Assembly: GCA_023079485.1 (NCBI GenBank)
Contig: CM041104.1
Location: 3,969,676-4,033,675, forward strand
DNA from: Archilochus colubris
Taxonomy: Eukaryota > Chordata > Aves > Apodiformes > Trochilidae
DNA length: 64,000 nucleotides
Direction of reading: 5' to 3'
Shown here: piece by piece, positions 37,401-49,089 of the stretch
How the letters are laid out: each line of letters begins with the position of its first letter
Numbering within the stretch: the stretch's first letter is position 1
The notes under the pieces: model-generated
What the model saw: the letters and a program-made list of their open reading frames with translations, nothing else
Told to the model about the DNA's origin: nothing
Database searches by the model: none
Made by a program: the position numbers and the translations under genes

Positions 37401-40400
37401 GATGAGTTAGCTTCCGAAGGTCTTAAAAATAAAAATAAAATGTATCTGCAAAAGTTCTTGTTAACCATCTTCTTTGTCTTGTTAAGTGCAAAGGAGACAA
37501 AGCACTTCTGTGCAGGGAGCTGAGGTGCATGAGGGTTTGCTATGCTGTTAAAAGGGAGTTTGAGTGGGTTTTGTAGCAGAGAGGAAAAAAATGCCAGGAG
37601 GGCCAGGAGTGCTGCAAGCTGCTGCTGCCAGCTCTGCCAGGACACCTGCAGGAGCTGCTCAGAAACCTCTGCTCAGAAACCTCAGCCTGAAGATATGCCC
37701 CAAAAGTCAGGTTGCAAAACTAAATGTGTGCTCCAGTCTCAGCCTGTCCACCTGAACTCCTCTGGTGGTATCTTGCACACCTGCTGGCCACATCCCATGA
37801 GTCTGGAACCTTCCATCTGCCCTTGAATCAGTTTATATAGGGAAGGTGGGGCTTGATTTCTTTGATTTCCTCTAATTGCATGGGGCTGAGGGAAGCAGGT
37901 AGTGGAAGGTCTTTCACAGGACACAGGCATTTCAAATGGGACTAATAATTTAATTATTTCCTGCCTCCTTCCTCTTGAAATTATGCCTGGAAGATCTGAT
38001 GCTCTTATTTCTTTTGTTTCATGAAGTAGATTCAGGTGTGGTGAGAGTTATCCCTGCCCTCCCTGGGTACCAGAACTTGCCCCAGAGCTGGATCAGAGCT
38101 TGGGCAGTGCTGTGCATCAGGAGCCATCCCTGCTGCTGGGGAGCTTGGGCTTGCAGAAGCAGAGGGCTGTGGGGCAGGGAGCAAGATGACCTCTGTTCCA
38201 GCTCCTGGTCACTTCAAAATGGCTTTTTATGGTGAGTGGACAGCTTGAAAAGAGGGAGGAAAGTTGCAAAGAGAGTAAATGTGTCTTAAAGTGTTGTCTG
38301 GGAAAAATAGCAGGAGAAAAAGGAATGGAATAGCTCCATTTTGGTTCTTGATGATGCATACATGCAAAAAAGAAGAAAACAATCTTTTCTTAGAAGGGTC
38401 AGGAGAGTCTTTTCACCTCCTCTGTTTTTAATGAGACAAGTTCTTGGATGATGGTTCTGTACTGGGAAATATCTAATCTAAACTCAAATGGAAAATCCAT
38501 CATGTCTCTCTAGGAGCCATTTCCAGCCTGGAGACAGCCTCCCAGGGTCTCACAGCTGCTGCTGAATGGTCCCCACAGGTTGCTGAGAGAAGGCAGCTCC
38601 ATGTAACCAGCTCATGCTGAGGCTGATGTTGGGACATCTCAGGTCACACCTCTGCTGCAAAAAATTTCTGGAGTCTTCAATCTGAGCAAACACAGAAACT
38701 GCTGTTTGTCAAGAGGTGTAGGCACTGAGGAAATATGAAAGAGCCTAAATAAGGCCTGTGCTGTGATCTGAAATCAAACCAGATATTTTAGAATGAAGTA
38801 CTCTGTGATTGCTTTGCCTGAATACAGGAGTGACTCTTTTATTCATTCTGTTCTTTTGTCCCAGTTAAAAAGAAGTGTTTTTCTTCTTTTTTTCTAGAGT
38901 CATGGAATTAAAGATACAGTTTGGAGCAATTATTTGGAAATTGCAGGGCTAGATAATTTCCCCCAGCAGGTGATACCAACCTACAGTGTCACCTGAACTC
39001 AAACCTCCCTAGTATGATTTACAGGTTCTTCTAGAACAGGCTTTTTAGCTGAGTTGTTGGTGTAAGATCTAGCAGGAAACTTAAATTTGGATATTTCAGG
39101 CTTTTGGCTGCCATAATAGCACAATACATTCCCTGCACAATTGAGTATTAAAAAAAATATACAACTGTGTGTATTTTAACTTAATATGTTCATTTGTACA
39201 GTGAAAAAGCAGAAAAGCAGGAGATTAGAATAATTCCTTCTATTTAATATTTGTATCTTTTAGCAAAATATTTTTTTGTTTCACATACTTTAGAAGTCAG
39301 TGGGAGACAGGAATTAAATTATTTGCTTGACTTCTTTGTTGCTAAAGTGTCCTTTTTTATTCCAGTTCTTAGTGTGTCTAGAAAGGGGAATATCCCAAAA
39401 CCATCCAGAAATAGCAGTGAGGGTCTCTTCAGGCTACTTTGCTGAGCTGTTCCATAATTATCCCAACATGCAGCATTATCTGGTCACACAAACTGTCTGC
39501 CTGCACTTTCTTTTACCTGCCTTTTCGTGGTTGTTAAGATCCTGAATACTGGGAAAGCAGAGCTGCACGGGGCTTGTTCTTGTGGCTCAGAAAGAAAAGG
39601 GAAAACCTGTCCTTTTGTGAGTTTTGAGGGAAGAAGGTGACTTTTCCCCAATTTCTTTGTGGAGTAAAGAAGGAAAGGAAGATGAAATGAATACTAATTT
39701 ATTAACAGAGGGTACATGTGAGAGCCCTGGTGTAATGAAGATGTAGTGTTCTAAAAACCTGTGTATTGTGACTGATTCTAGCCCAGGAACTGACAGGTCC
39801 TCCAGAGGAGGTTTTCAGGGGGGGAAGAGATGAGACCACAAAGGAAGCTGACAGATGAGAATGGAATTCATGTAGCTCTGCTATAGAGAAGAGATGTTAA
39901 AGTAATTACTGGCTTCATCAGATTCCTATATGATACTAGGAACACCTGGACCTTAAATTCATAGCTGAAGACTTTAAAACCAGAAGATGGTATTTGTTGT
40001 GATGGATAGGGTTATCATTGGAAATCTATTGCCAACTTTAACAGGGACATTGACAATTTCATATGCAGCAAGGACAGAGCAGCAAGCAAAGACAGATTAA
40101 TTTAATTAAATCGATGCATGACCACTAAGCTTCGTAATAGAACCTTAAATAAAAACTTTGGGGAGAAAAATTGGTTTAATTTTCAGAGTATGACTTGAAG
40201 CAAATGTTTGTTCATTGAAAACTTTAACTGTTTTAAAATGTTTGATTTCTTCCTCTCCCTCTCCATCCTGCCACGATAGAAAAACTGGTAACTTGTACTT
40301 CAGAGTATTGGCTTTTGTTGTTTGTTTTTTTTTCTTTTGCTCTTGGCTCTTCCAGCATTAAGGTTTGAGCATGTAGCAGCAACAGGAGAAAACCTCACTG

Positions 40401-42387
40401 CAACCATTTGCATCCCTTGAGAAAGGAACAATTGTGCCACTCTTGTTCCACCCCTTCTCCATAACTGCTCCCTCCACCTCTGGCCCCTTCTCTAGGCAAA
40501 GCTGTGCCTGGTTTAAACAGAGGCTTTCCCAGTGCTCCCTCCTGGGAAACACTGGTTCCTCCTGCCTTAAACTGATGGGGGTGAGAACCTGGGCAGCACC
40601 TCAGCCAGGCAGGGGGATGACAGATGATGTGCCAGCACCAGAGAGCCTGTGAGTGCCCTTAGACCCACGCTCATCCCACTGGTTGGTATGGTAACAGCCC
40701 CATAGTTACTGGAAGGCTCCATCCCCAGCACCATCCAGCTATTTGTACTTGTCTAATTATTATTACTCTTTGCATTTTCTTCCAGTGGATGAGTAATGAA
40801 AGAGGGTTAGAGGGAAGGGAAGGTGCAGGGGGAGGAGTGCAGTGATTTGTGGGATAGGGATCTGATCTTGGAGAGGAGGACATTCATCTTGCTGAGCATC
40901 TATGGGCAGCTCTGGCTGCTGGCAGATGCCTGCCTGGGTGCCAGGCCAGGGTGACTGACAGGGCTTGGGAGGGGGCTGTGGTGTTATTTGAGGTTGTTTT
41001 GATCTGTGAGCACCAGCTATCCATGTTTTCTAAATATTCACCAGCAAGACAGTTTTGAAAGTGAGACACATCACAATGAGACCTGAAGAGATGTAGAAAA
41101 AAGATGCTCAGATCTTGATCCAAGCTCTTGTGCACTCATTCTTGATAACTAAAATCTCACGTTTTGCCTAAGAGTTACTTCAGTGAATTAAAATAGATTA
41201 AACAGTCACTTTCTTTTCCTAGAGCGAAAGACAATTCCAGATTTCTCAGGGCAGAAATCTTTATCCAAATTGACACAGCAGACATAGTTTTGTAAAAAGC
41301 CTTTTTTTTTTCAGTCCAGCATGTTGGGGACTGCTGTAAAGCCCAGCTGCCCTTCAGGGCAGAATGGATTTGTTTGGATATTTCATGGCCTTGTTTGGCC
41401 TGGGTGTAATGATGAGTGGGAAACAGACCCTGATACAATTTTTGGGTGTCTATGGGTGTATGCATTTACCTGCCTCCTGATAGTTTTACTTGCTTTTTTT
41501 CTCCTGACCCAAAAAATCTCAGAATAGTGCTGCTTACCTTCCAGAGGGCACCTCTGAATGGCTTTCTAGTGTCAGATTTGCAGCCAGCTATCCTGTCTTG
41601 GTGGAGTGCGAAGTATCTTGGTGTCCTGGAGATTTCTAGGGGTGAGGGGAGAACAGAATGCTTGGTGAGTGGGGAGACTGAAGCATTAATTCCTCCTGCA
41701 TAGAAAGATGTATAATTGGGAAATCTAGAAGTGTAAATAAGAAGAGAAAGTCCAGTATCAGCTCAAATAAGTGTCTGTTATTTGAACATTTTTGTGTTTC
41801 CCACAGATCATCTGTGATATTTTTAAGCACTGCACAGGTGCCACAAGTTGTCTGAATTACTGTAGTGATAGAGTTGGATTTCTTTGCCACAGCTCTGCAG
41901 CAAAGAGCAGCTTGTACCTTCTGTAGCAGAGCTTGTATTTGATGCAACCACTCTTCCCCTTGTTTTGAGTGATATTTCAGTGTCTAGAACCAACAAAGCT
42001 CAACAACTTATTGTCTGGCTCTTATTATTTCATATATGTGAGTTACACATGGAATATTTACAGATGCAGTGAAGGAATTCTATGGCCTATTTATGGATGC
42101 AGTGCAGGAATTTTATCAAGGGTTGCTTTCAGTCCATGGGGCATGTGCTTTTATGCAACTGTGCAGAGAGCTCTGTGATGAATTTAGGTTTGGTTTAATT
42201 TTTCTGATTTTTTTGCCAATGGTTCTTCGAGGGGAGGTTTCTTGAAGTCTGCACAAGCTCATATCATGCCCTAAACTGTGATTATAGATGATTTCATGCT
42301 TATACTGCTCTCTGTGGCTGTGGGGGAATCTTTGGGCTGTTCTGATATCAGAGGCTTCCACTGTTGATGCAGAGCCATGGTCAGCAA

Positions 42388-42418
42388 GGTGAGGCCTTTG
42401 CCAGAGAATCAAGGACTT
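42388..42418 (+). repeat. 31-bp sequence repeated inverted at 45203-45233
   Basis: These 31 bases, beginning GGTGAGGCCT and ending CAAGGACTT, occur exactly in reverse complement at 45203-45233. Identity stops at both ends of the unit. At this copy the flanks are unique intergenic sequence and not CR1, so this is the likelier source of the second copy. Confidence 0.9.
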
Positions 42419-45186
42419 CTTATTTTGCTTCAGAGAGGGCAGTGGGTAAAGCAGCTGCTGTGTTACTGCTCAGCATGCTTTGGGTTTCTCTGAGAAAGCA
42501 GTGTCCTCTTTCAGTAAATAAACAGTTGTCTGAGAAGGCAGATACTGGACCTGGACTGAAAACAGAGAGGTTCCTACCCAGGAGTCACACCAGCTTTCTG
42601 TGGGTGCTGATGCTATCCAAGCAGGCACTTTGGAGGATGTTCGGAAAACAAGGCAGTCAAAACCCAACCAGATCAAATTACAGGTTTTCCATAGTGAAAA
42701 CAAACCCTTTGAAGACCTTTCCCTGCCTCACCTCTTCTCTCTTCTGGATGTGGACACTCTATTCCCTGTAACACCCTGATCTCTGGAGACCCTCCATGGG
42801 GAAGGCCACCAAAGCACTGTGCTGGGAATGTGCTGGGGTGGAAATGGGAAGCAGATTTGTCCTTTGATAGAATAGTCCAAAATTATTGAAATTTGTGCTG
42901 GCTGGGACCAAATCAGGATTTCTTTCCTTTGAGCAGTCTGTTCTGTTAACTGCTAACAGCCTTGTAAACTGAAGCCATCCTTTCCTTTGGGGACAGGAAG
43001 AGGTTTGAAGCTCCAGAACAGCAAAAGTAGATTGTCTTTCACAATCAAAAATCAATGTGCTTGATCACAAGATCTGCTTGTGCTTGAATATTTCTGGGTA
43101 AGTAAATTAGAAGGTGCTTGTTGGCTGAATTCCCCAGTGGTTCCAGCTCATGGCCTCTCATCCCTTCCCCTTCCCTTGCCCTGATGCACAGGCAAGGCTG
43201 GATTTGGAGAACACTGGGGCTACATTTAACCTTCCCCTTCAGTTCTGTCACCTGGGAGGCGAAGGAACAAAAGACCTCAGCTATAAAAGGCCCCAGCACA
43301 AGCCAATCCAAGGGCATTAGGTGGTAACAGCCAATTATGATGGTTTTCTAAAAGATGGCATTACAGCACTGAAAGTATTGATTGAACCTTTAGCCATCGC
43401 AGACATTGAAAGAGAGAGAAAGAATGAGTGTGAGATCAATATATGCATCTTTAGACCTATTTATCTCTGGGTGATTTTTCCATTCCCCTTCCTGTTCGAT
43501 ATGGCATAATTTACCTTCATAAAGTGTTCAGCGTCAGGGGTCCATTATCAGAGTAATCAGTTTTGATTAGTAGAGAAAGGGTACAAAATTGTTTAGCCTC
43601 TAGATAGAACTGTGAAGAGTGAGTAAACTATGCTTGACAGCACCTAATGCAGTTAGAATGTAGACTTAATTTGATTCCAATTCTTTATGGCTTTCTGTGA
43701 TTTCAAGCATCTATTGGTTTGTTAGAAAAATATAATAGGAAATGGGCCGTGGCAGGTGGGAGGGGAGAGGGAGGAGAGAGATAATTTAAGTTTGCAGGAT
43801 GCAATTTTCCTCAATATAAACATTCTAATGCAATTTGATGCCCGTTGTGTTTTGGTGCACCAGGTGGGAGCTTTTATGGTGCAGATTTATTTTTAGCATT
43901 TTGGGTCCATACAGGGGGTAACCCAAGCTGCATGGCTGGATGTTTATTCCCAATGCCATGAGCTAAGCTTCAGAAATTCTGATGTGGAGGACAGAGCTGA
44001 GAGTCAAGGATCTTGTCTTTCCTTCCCAGCTCTTTCTCTTGTATTGTGCTGCAGCACTAGCATCCTTCTGACTTGTATTTGCTTTTTTTAAAATGGAGTT
44101 GGAGAATCATGTAAAATCCATTAATGATGGCAAAGCTCTTGGAGATCCTAGTGCAGAAAGTGTCCTCCTTTGGAGTCAATCATTAATCAGGATGTGATTA
44201 ATGCTACTGAGTACATCATCCAGATAAAAGAAAAGCCAGTTTACTAGGCACTGACTTCACTCTGATTCTCAGGACTAGTAGCAGAACAACAGTAGGTTTG
44301 GGTGGAAAGTATTAACTGATTTCCCAAACTTCCATCATTAGTTGGTTTGAATCCTCAGCCCCATATCAGTTATGGCTAAGGCAGCCACCTCACATCCAAC
44401 GTCTCTGCTTCTCCCAGATGGAAATAGGAGTCAGTCATTTAACACAACTCATTTTTCCCCATCTCTGATTTAGCTTAATGATGTCTGGGGAGGAATTGTG
44501 ACTCTGGTGTCTGTATTTCTCCTCTTGATTCAGGGTTACTGATGTGGCAACTTAGATTAACACAAGCAGAGCTGCTTAAGGACCAGATGTGCCTTGGTGT
44601 TAAAGTTTGTAAAATTAACAAGTGTTCTGGTAATTAAATGGAAAATGTCTGTGTCTCAGTGCAAGGGAGGGACCTCTGTACAATGCTGCAGATTGGGGCA
44701 GTGGAATGTGGAATGGGCTGTGGAACAGGACTTCTGGCCCCTCTCTGCAGCACCAGAAGGTGGATTTCCTCTCAGTGCTGCTCTGCCCCAACTACCCTGC
44801 TCCAAGACAGAGCATCCTCTCTCATCCTGGACCCTCCAGTCTATCATGTTTTCTTCCTCAAAATACACCAAAAGCATGCTGCAGGAAGAGCTCTCTCCTA
44901 CAGCTGGGTGGACAAGATGTCAGGGAAGGGACGAGCTGTATGAATGACCTGGGTGACTTTTTCAGCTTACTGTGGTAGTTTAAGAATTTAGGTGAAAGAG
45001 CTAAAGAATTTAGGATTGACCAAAAATAATAATAATCCATATTCTTGGTCACACTGGGCAGGAAACAAGGTGTTTTGGGGTTTTTTACCCTTTAAAACCC
45101 CCAGTATCTAAAGTAATCTTCAAATTATTTTGTCATTTTGAATAAAAAAATATTGGGTTCTGCAAATGTCAAGATGAAAGTTCCCT

Positions 45187-45205
45187 CTTTCCCTGTTAGG
45201 GAAAG
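45187..45205. repeat. perfect 8-bp hairpin at the CR1 left junction
   Basis: CTTTCCCT (45187-45194) and AGGGAAAG (45198-45205) pair perfectly around the loop GTT. The right arm overlaps the first bases of the 31-bp repeat at 45203. Its position exactly at the edge of the rearranged CR1 makes it a plausible breakpoint or fold-back signature. Confidence 0.85.
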
Positions 45206-45233
45206 TCCTTGATTCTCTGGCAAAGGCCTCACC
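45203..45233 (-). repeat. 31-bp inverted copy of 42388-42418 at the CR1 junction
   Basis: This is the exact reverse complement of 42388-42418. On the minus strand its first ten bases, GGTGAGGCCT, are also CR1 sequence (the codons for LVRP in ORF2). The remaining 21 are not CR1. It therefore bridges CR1 and the left flank through a ten-base overlap. Confidence 0.9.
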
Positions 45234-46030
45234 AGGGCTGAGTACAGAGGCAGAATCCCCTCCCTGGACCTGCTGGTCACGCTGTTCCTGATACAGGCCA
45301 GGATGCCATTGGCCTTCTTGGCCACCTGGGCACACTGCTGGCTCATGTTCAGCTTCCTGTCAATCCAAACTCCAAGGTCCCTTTCTGTCTGGCTGCTCTC
45401 CAACCACTCTGTCCCCAGCCTGGAGCTCCCCATGGGGTTGTTGTGGCCAAAGTGCAGGACCCGGCACTTGGCTTTGTTGAACCTCATCCTGTTGGAATCA
45501 GCCCAACTCTCCAACCTGTCCAGGTTCCTCTGCAGAGCCCTCCTACCCTGCAGCTGATGGACACTCTCTCCCATCCACCTGGTTTGCTCCAACTGCCTGA
45601 TGGCAGGTGGAGCAGGGCTTCACAGTCTCCTTCTGGACTTCTTTTGGGTTAGAAAGAGTGTGACTCCACCAGTCAATTTCCCTTTCACTGTCCCTAATAC
45701 TTAGTCTCTCTACCTGCTCCTTGAGTCCTGGCACCAGGCATAGCAAGTCATTCACTTGCTCGCATCGCACACAGACCCCACTCACACTGTCCTCTGGTGC
45801 TAACACGAGGCTCAGACACTCTACACACCCAGAGGCCTGAACAGCTACATACCTCTTGATGTCCCTCTTCAGGGGTTCTGTCTGTGTGGGGACTCCCCGT
45901 GTCTTAACAGCACCAGGTTTTGCTTTTTTGGAGACCATTGTTCCTTCAAGAGAGCAGAGGTGGCTGTACCCCTCCTGCTTGCCCTGCCTCTGCGAACCAC
46001 CTCACTAACTATCTTTCCACCCCCCCCCCC
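45224..46030 (-). mobile_element. CR1 LINE, inverted upstream segment (ORF1 start joined to ORF2)
   Basis: On the minus strand, 45938 to about 45570 encodes a peptide beginning MVSKKAKPGAVKTRGV, with a CxxC...CVRC cysteine pattern and a short coiled-coil-like stretch. I take this as the start of CR1 ORF1. It passes directly into the 3' part of the ORF2 reverse transcriptase (about 45565-45224), with motifs [41 protein letters not shown] and [10 protein letters not shown]. Most of ORF1 and ORF2 is missing between, and the frame shifts at the join. The segment ends at LVRP, where normal CR1 would continue with HLEYC. To its upstream side lies a run of C on the plus strand (46020-46034), then the oppositely oriented 3' segment. 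It is a dead copy. Identification is from remembered CR1 proteins; the ORF1 part is less certain than ORF2. Confidence 0.85.
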
Positions 46031-46034
46031 CCCC
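46020..46034. repeat. poly-C tract (15 C) between the opposed CR1 segments
   Basis: Fifteen uninterrupted C residues sit exactly where the inverted and forward CR1 segments meet. The last few may belong to the CR1 word CCCCAGTTC. The rest could be added or slipped bases. Tracts of this kind are also prone to assembly error. Confidence 0.85.
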
Positions 46035-46520
46035 AGTTCAGGAAGGATATCGAGGTCCTGGAGCGGGACTAAAGGAGGGCAACCAGGCTGGTGAAGGGAC
46101 TCAAGCATAGACCCTATGAGGAGAGGCTGAGAGAGCTGGGGCTATTCAGCCTGGAGAAGAGGAGGCTCAGGGGAGACCTCATCGCTGTCTACAACTACCT
46201 GAAAGGAGGTTGTAACCGGGTGGACGTTGGTCTCTTTTGCCAGACGACTTTCAACAAGACAAGAGGGCATGGTCTTAAGTTGTGCCAGGGGAAATTTAGG
46301 TTAGATATTAGAAAGAATTTCTTTACGGAGAGAGTGATACAGCATTGGAATGGGTTGCCCAGGGAAGTAGTGGATTCTCCGTCCCTGGAGATATTTAAAG
46401 AGAGACTGGATGTGGCACTCAGTGCCATAGTCTAGCAACCGCAACGGTGGTAAAAGGGTTGGACTCGATGATCTCTGAGGTCCCTTCCAACCCAGCCAAT
46501 TCTATGATTCTATGATTCTA
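46031..46520 (+). mobile_element. CR1 LINE, forward 3' segment with (ATTCTATG)n tail
   Basis: This is the C-terminal end of CR1 ORF2 followed by its 3' UTR. The translation starts at FRKDIEVLERD, hits an in-frame stop, then continues [76 protein letters not shown] and stops at about 46433-46435. The 3' UTR has GGACTCGATGATCTCTGAGG and CCCTTCCAACCC and ends in 2.75 copies of ATTCTATG (46499-46520), the hallmark of CR1 termini. It begins about 30 bases downstream, on the CR1 consensus, of where the adjacent inverted segment stops, so both probably come from one insertion. It is 5' truncated and inactive. Confidence 0.95.
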
Positions 46521-46579
46521 ACTGCTGTGCCATGTACCTGTTTGTCTGCTCCTGTTTGCCACCCTCTGGGTCTTCTTCT

Positions 46580-47187
46580 CAGCCCCTTGTATCCCTCTCG
46601 GAAGTGCTGTGTGCCACACCCTTATCAGCTGATGAGCCTCACCTGAGGCCACCAGCAGAAGGTGGGGCAGCTCCTCACAGCCCTTTCTATCCCTCTAGGT
46701 AGGACTGTGTGCCACGCCCTTATCAGTTTATCGGCCTCATCTGATGCCAGCAGCAGAAGGGTGTGCCTGGCCTCGCAGCCCTTTCTGTCCCTCTTGGTTG
46801 GGTTGTGGGCCACGCCCTTATCATCTGATGGGCCTCACCTGAGGCCACCAGCAGACTGGTGTGCCACGCAGCCCTTTCTATACTTCTCAGCAGTGCTGGG
46901 TGCCACCTACTTATCTGTTGATCGGCCTCACCTGAGGCCAGCAGCAGAAGGTAGGGCAGCTCTGGGCAGCCCTTTCTTTCCCTCTCCGCAGTGCTGTGTG
47001 CCGCCATCTTATCAGGTGATGGGCCTCGCCTGAGACCACCAACAGAAGGGTGTGCCATGCCTCACAGCGCTTTATATACCTCTCGGCAATGCTGTGTGCC
47101 AGGCCCTTATCAGATGATGGGCCCCACCTGAGGTCAGCAGCAGAAGGTGGGGCAGCTCTTGGCAGCCCTTTCTATCCCTCTCACACC
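46580..47187 (+). repeat. 98-bp minisatellite, about 6.2 units
   Basis: Units start at 46580, 46678, 46776, 46869, 46967, 47065 and 47163, so the period is 98 bp, except for one 93-bp unit. Each unit opens CAGCCCTTTCTATCCCTCT, then has GTGCTGTGTGCCA, CTTATCAG, GGGCCTCACCTGAGG and CAGCAGAAGG. Units differ by scattered substitutions. Units 2 and 5 carry a GGGTGTGCC variant where others have GGTGGGGCAG, hinting at a higher-order alternation. As 98 is not a multiple of three, no stable reading frame runs through it. It starts 60 bp after the CR1 tail. Confidence 0.95.
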
Positions 47188-49089
47188 AGGAGTAGGTCTT
47201 GAGGCAGTCATTGTATCCCTGCATATCCCATCCCTTCATCCGTGCCCGTGCTGGGGCTATCATCAGTCATGTCATGGCTCAGAGATGAGTCCCATGCATG
47301 TCCCAAATGGGGAAATCCACACTCTATTAGATGTGTTCCAGTCTCTGCCCCCGCCCCCCTGTCTCCTCTTACTGTAAACTGATGTGAGGATTTAATTTCA
47401 AGCTTGCATTAGACAAATAATCAATTAGGGCAAGAGGCAGAGAGCTGAAGGAGCAGCTGTGTGGCCAGTGGGACAGCAAGGCACATAGCCACTTGCCAGC
47501 TCATCTGCAGCTGTAAAATTTTAGCTGGGTATAAAACAGAGCATAGAACCTGAGTGTGTCGACACCCACTGTATTTAACAGAAGTTTTTAAACCACCCCC
47601 CCCCTCAGATATCCACCTTTTCTATGTCCTACCTCTTTTGTTTATTGCCTCTCTCTCTGCTTCTCTTTTTTTTTTGTTTTCCAAGAGGAGGTGGGTAGTT
47701 AGAGGAAAACCAGACAGATCCCTTGAAGTTGTCCATTAAAGTCCAACAATTGACCTGCCTGGACCTTCGAAACTCAGGCCCTGTAACTCACATCCAGCTG
47801 GCACAGAACTGGTATCACAATCCACCTCTGCCCATCAGTGCCAGGGTTCTTTGCCCAGGGTGAATTGATCAATAACTTTTTACATGGCATATTTATTTTT
47901 TCAGCTTTATCTATAAAATTAGAGCTGGGCAAATCAATTTGTGTAATAAGATCTCTAGTCACAGATCCTTCAGTATTTGGTTTATACCCTCTAGTGACCA
48001 CAGCTTTTAATACCTTTTAATGGTTTGGAATGGAGACAGCATTACCTGCTCTTGTGCTTTTCCTGAGCCTGGAGATACTTGGGCTTGTGTTTATAGTCCC
48101 AGCTCCTGGAGGCAAATCACTGCAGGAAAATCTTGGCTTTTGTTTGAAAGCATTTCTAGTAATTGTGGTTGGAGAGAATGGCTTTAAAATGTGATCTGGC
48201 TCCACAAAATGTGATCTGGCTCCACTGTAAAGATTTGGGAACTAGCAGGCAAATAAAAACTTAAGAAAACACAGCCTCTATTAATTTTTGAGCTACTTGT
48301 GCTTTTTTTGAGGGATGGAGAATGTATACTTTTGGTATATGTCTATGTATCTGAATCTATCTATCTGGAGATTTTAATTTGTATTTTTATCATTTGGAAA
48401 CTCAGGTCTATGTAATGAAATTGGCAAGCAGCTACAATCTGCCACAACAAAAATATTTGAAACTGTTCTTCTCTTGTGTGTCTTCACTTGCTGCAAATCA
48501 AGTGCAAGCCAAAGCAGCAGAATGCTGGGCTATGGAAACAGCTTTTCATGGTGAATTTATTCCCACTCTGAAAAGCCTGTAGAAACTTACGCAACTGGAA
48601 TCTGGGAAAATTCAGGCTCTAAAGGTTTGAACAAGAGGGGATGTGACATGGAGTGGCTTGGATGATGGTAGTGGTTTGTCAGTCAAAAAAATGGGGGAAA
48701 ATGAGCTTAGAAGTCTTAATTAGCTCCATATCTGTATTTTGGAGTATCTTGTTTGTGGTTTTGTTTTTTTTTTCCTTTTGTTTGTTTTTATTTTTAGAAA
48801 GTGTGAACATTTATTTTAATTTCATTCTTTTTTTATTGTGAAGGCAGCATGTTACACTTCACATGGACACTCAATGCTGGCTGAAGCTTTGCTGTGTCAG
48901 AGTAACCTGCTGGACTGTAAGACCTTGAGAAAAAAAATGGATCTTGTACAAATAACTGCCCACAGAAACTTCCCTGGGAACATCTTCTGTCCACAGAAAT
49001 GCCACTGTCCTCCTTCCCTCTGAGAGATGCTGCAGTGCCTGCTTGTCTGGGGTTAGTGTGGTGGTGTTTGGGAAACAGGGAGGGCTCCT
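47188..49089. other. intergenic sequence
   Basis: No gene is recognised. It contains a C run near 47579-47586, T-rich tracts at 47667-47675 and 48763-48772, and the exact 20-bp tandem duplication at 48186-48225. The stretch around 48290-48420 is AT-rich. Confidence 0.65.
48186..48225 (+). repeat. exact 20-bp tandem duplication
   Basis: AAAATGTGATCTGGCTCCAC occurs twice in direct succession with no difference (48186-48205 and 48206-48225). Absence of any divergence implies a recent duplication. Confidence 0.95.

Larger units (their letters stand above)
26206..45202. other. long intergenic stretch
   Basis: No gene, LTR or further CR1 copy is recognised across these 19 kb. Local features are an imperfect tandem duplication of about 34 bp at 42057-42118 (words GATGCAGTG...GGAATT repeated), the 31-bp sequence at 42388-42418 that recurs inverted at 45203, the CpG cluster at 34.2 kb, and an A/T-rich block at 35770-35960. 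Short open frames exist on both strands without supporting splice sites, codon bias or domains. Confidence 0.65.

Noticed and set aside
46580..47187. CRISPR-like array
   Set aside because: The repeat is continuous 98-bp tandem units with no unique spacers, in a bird genome next to a CR1 element.
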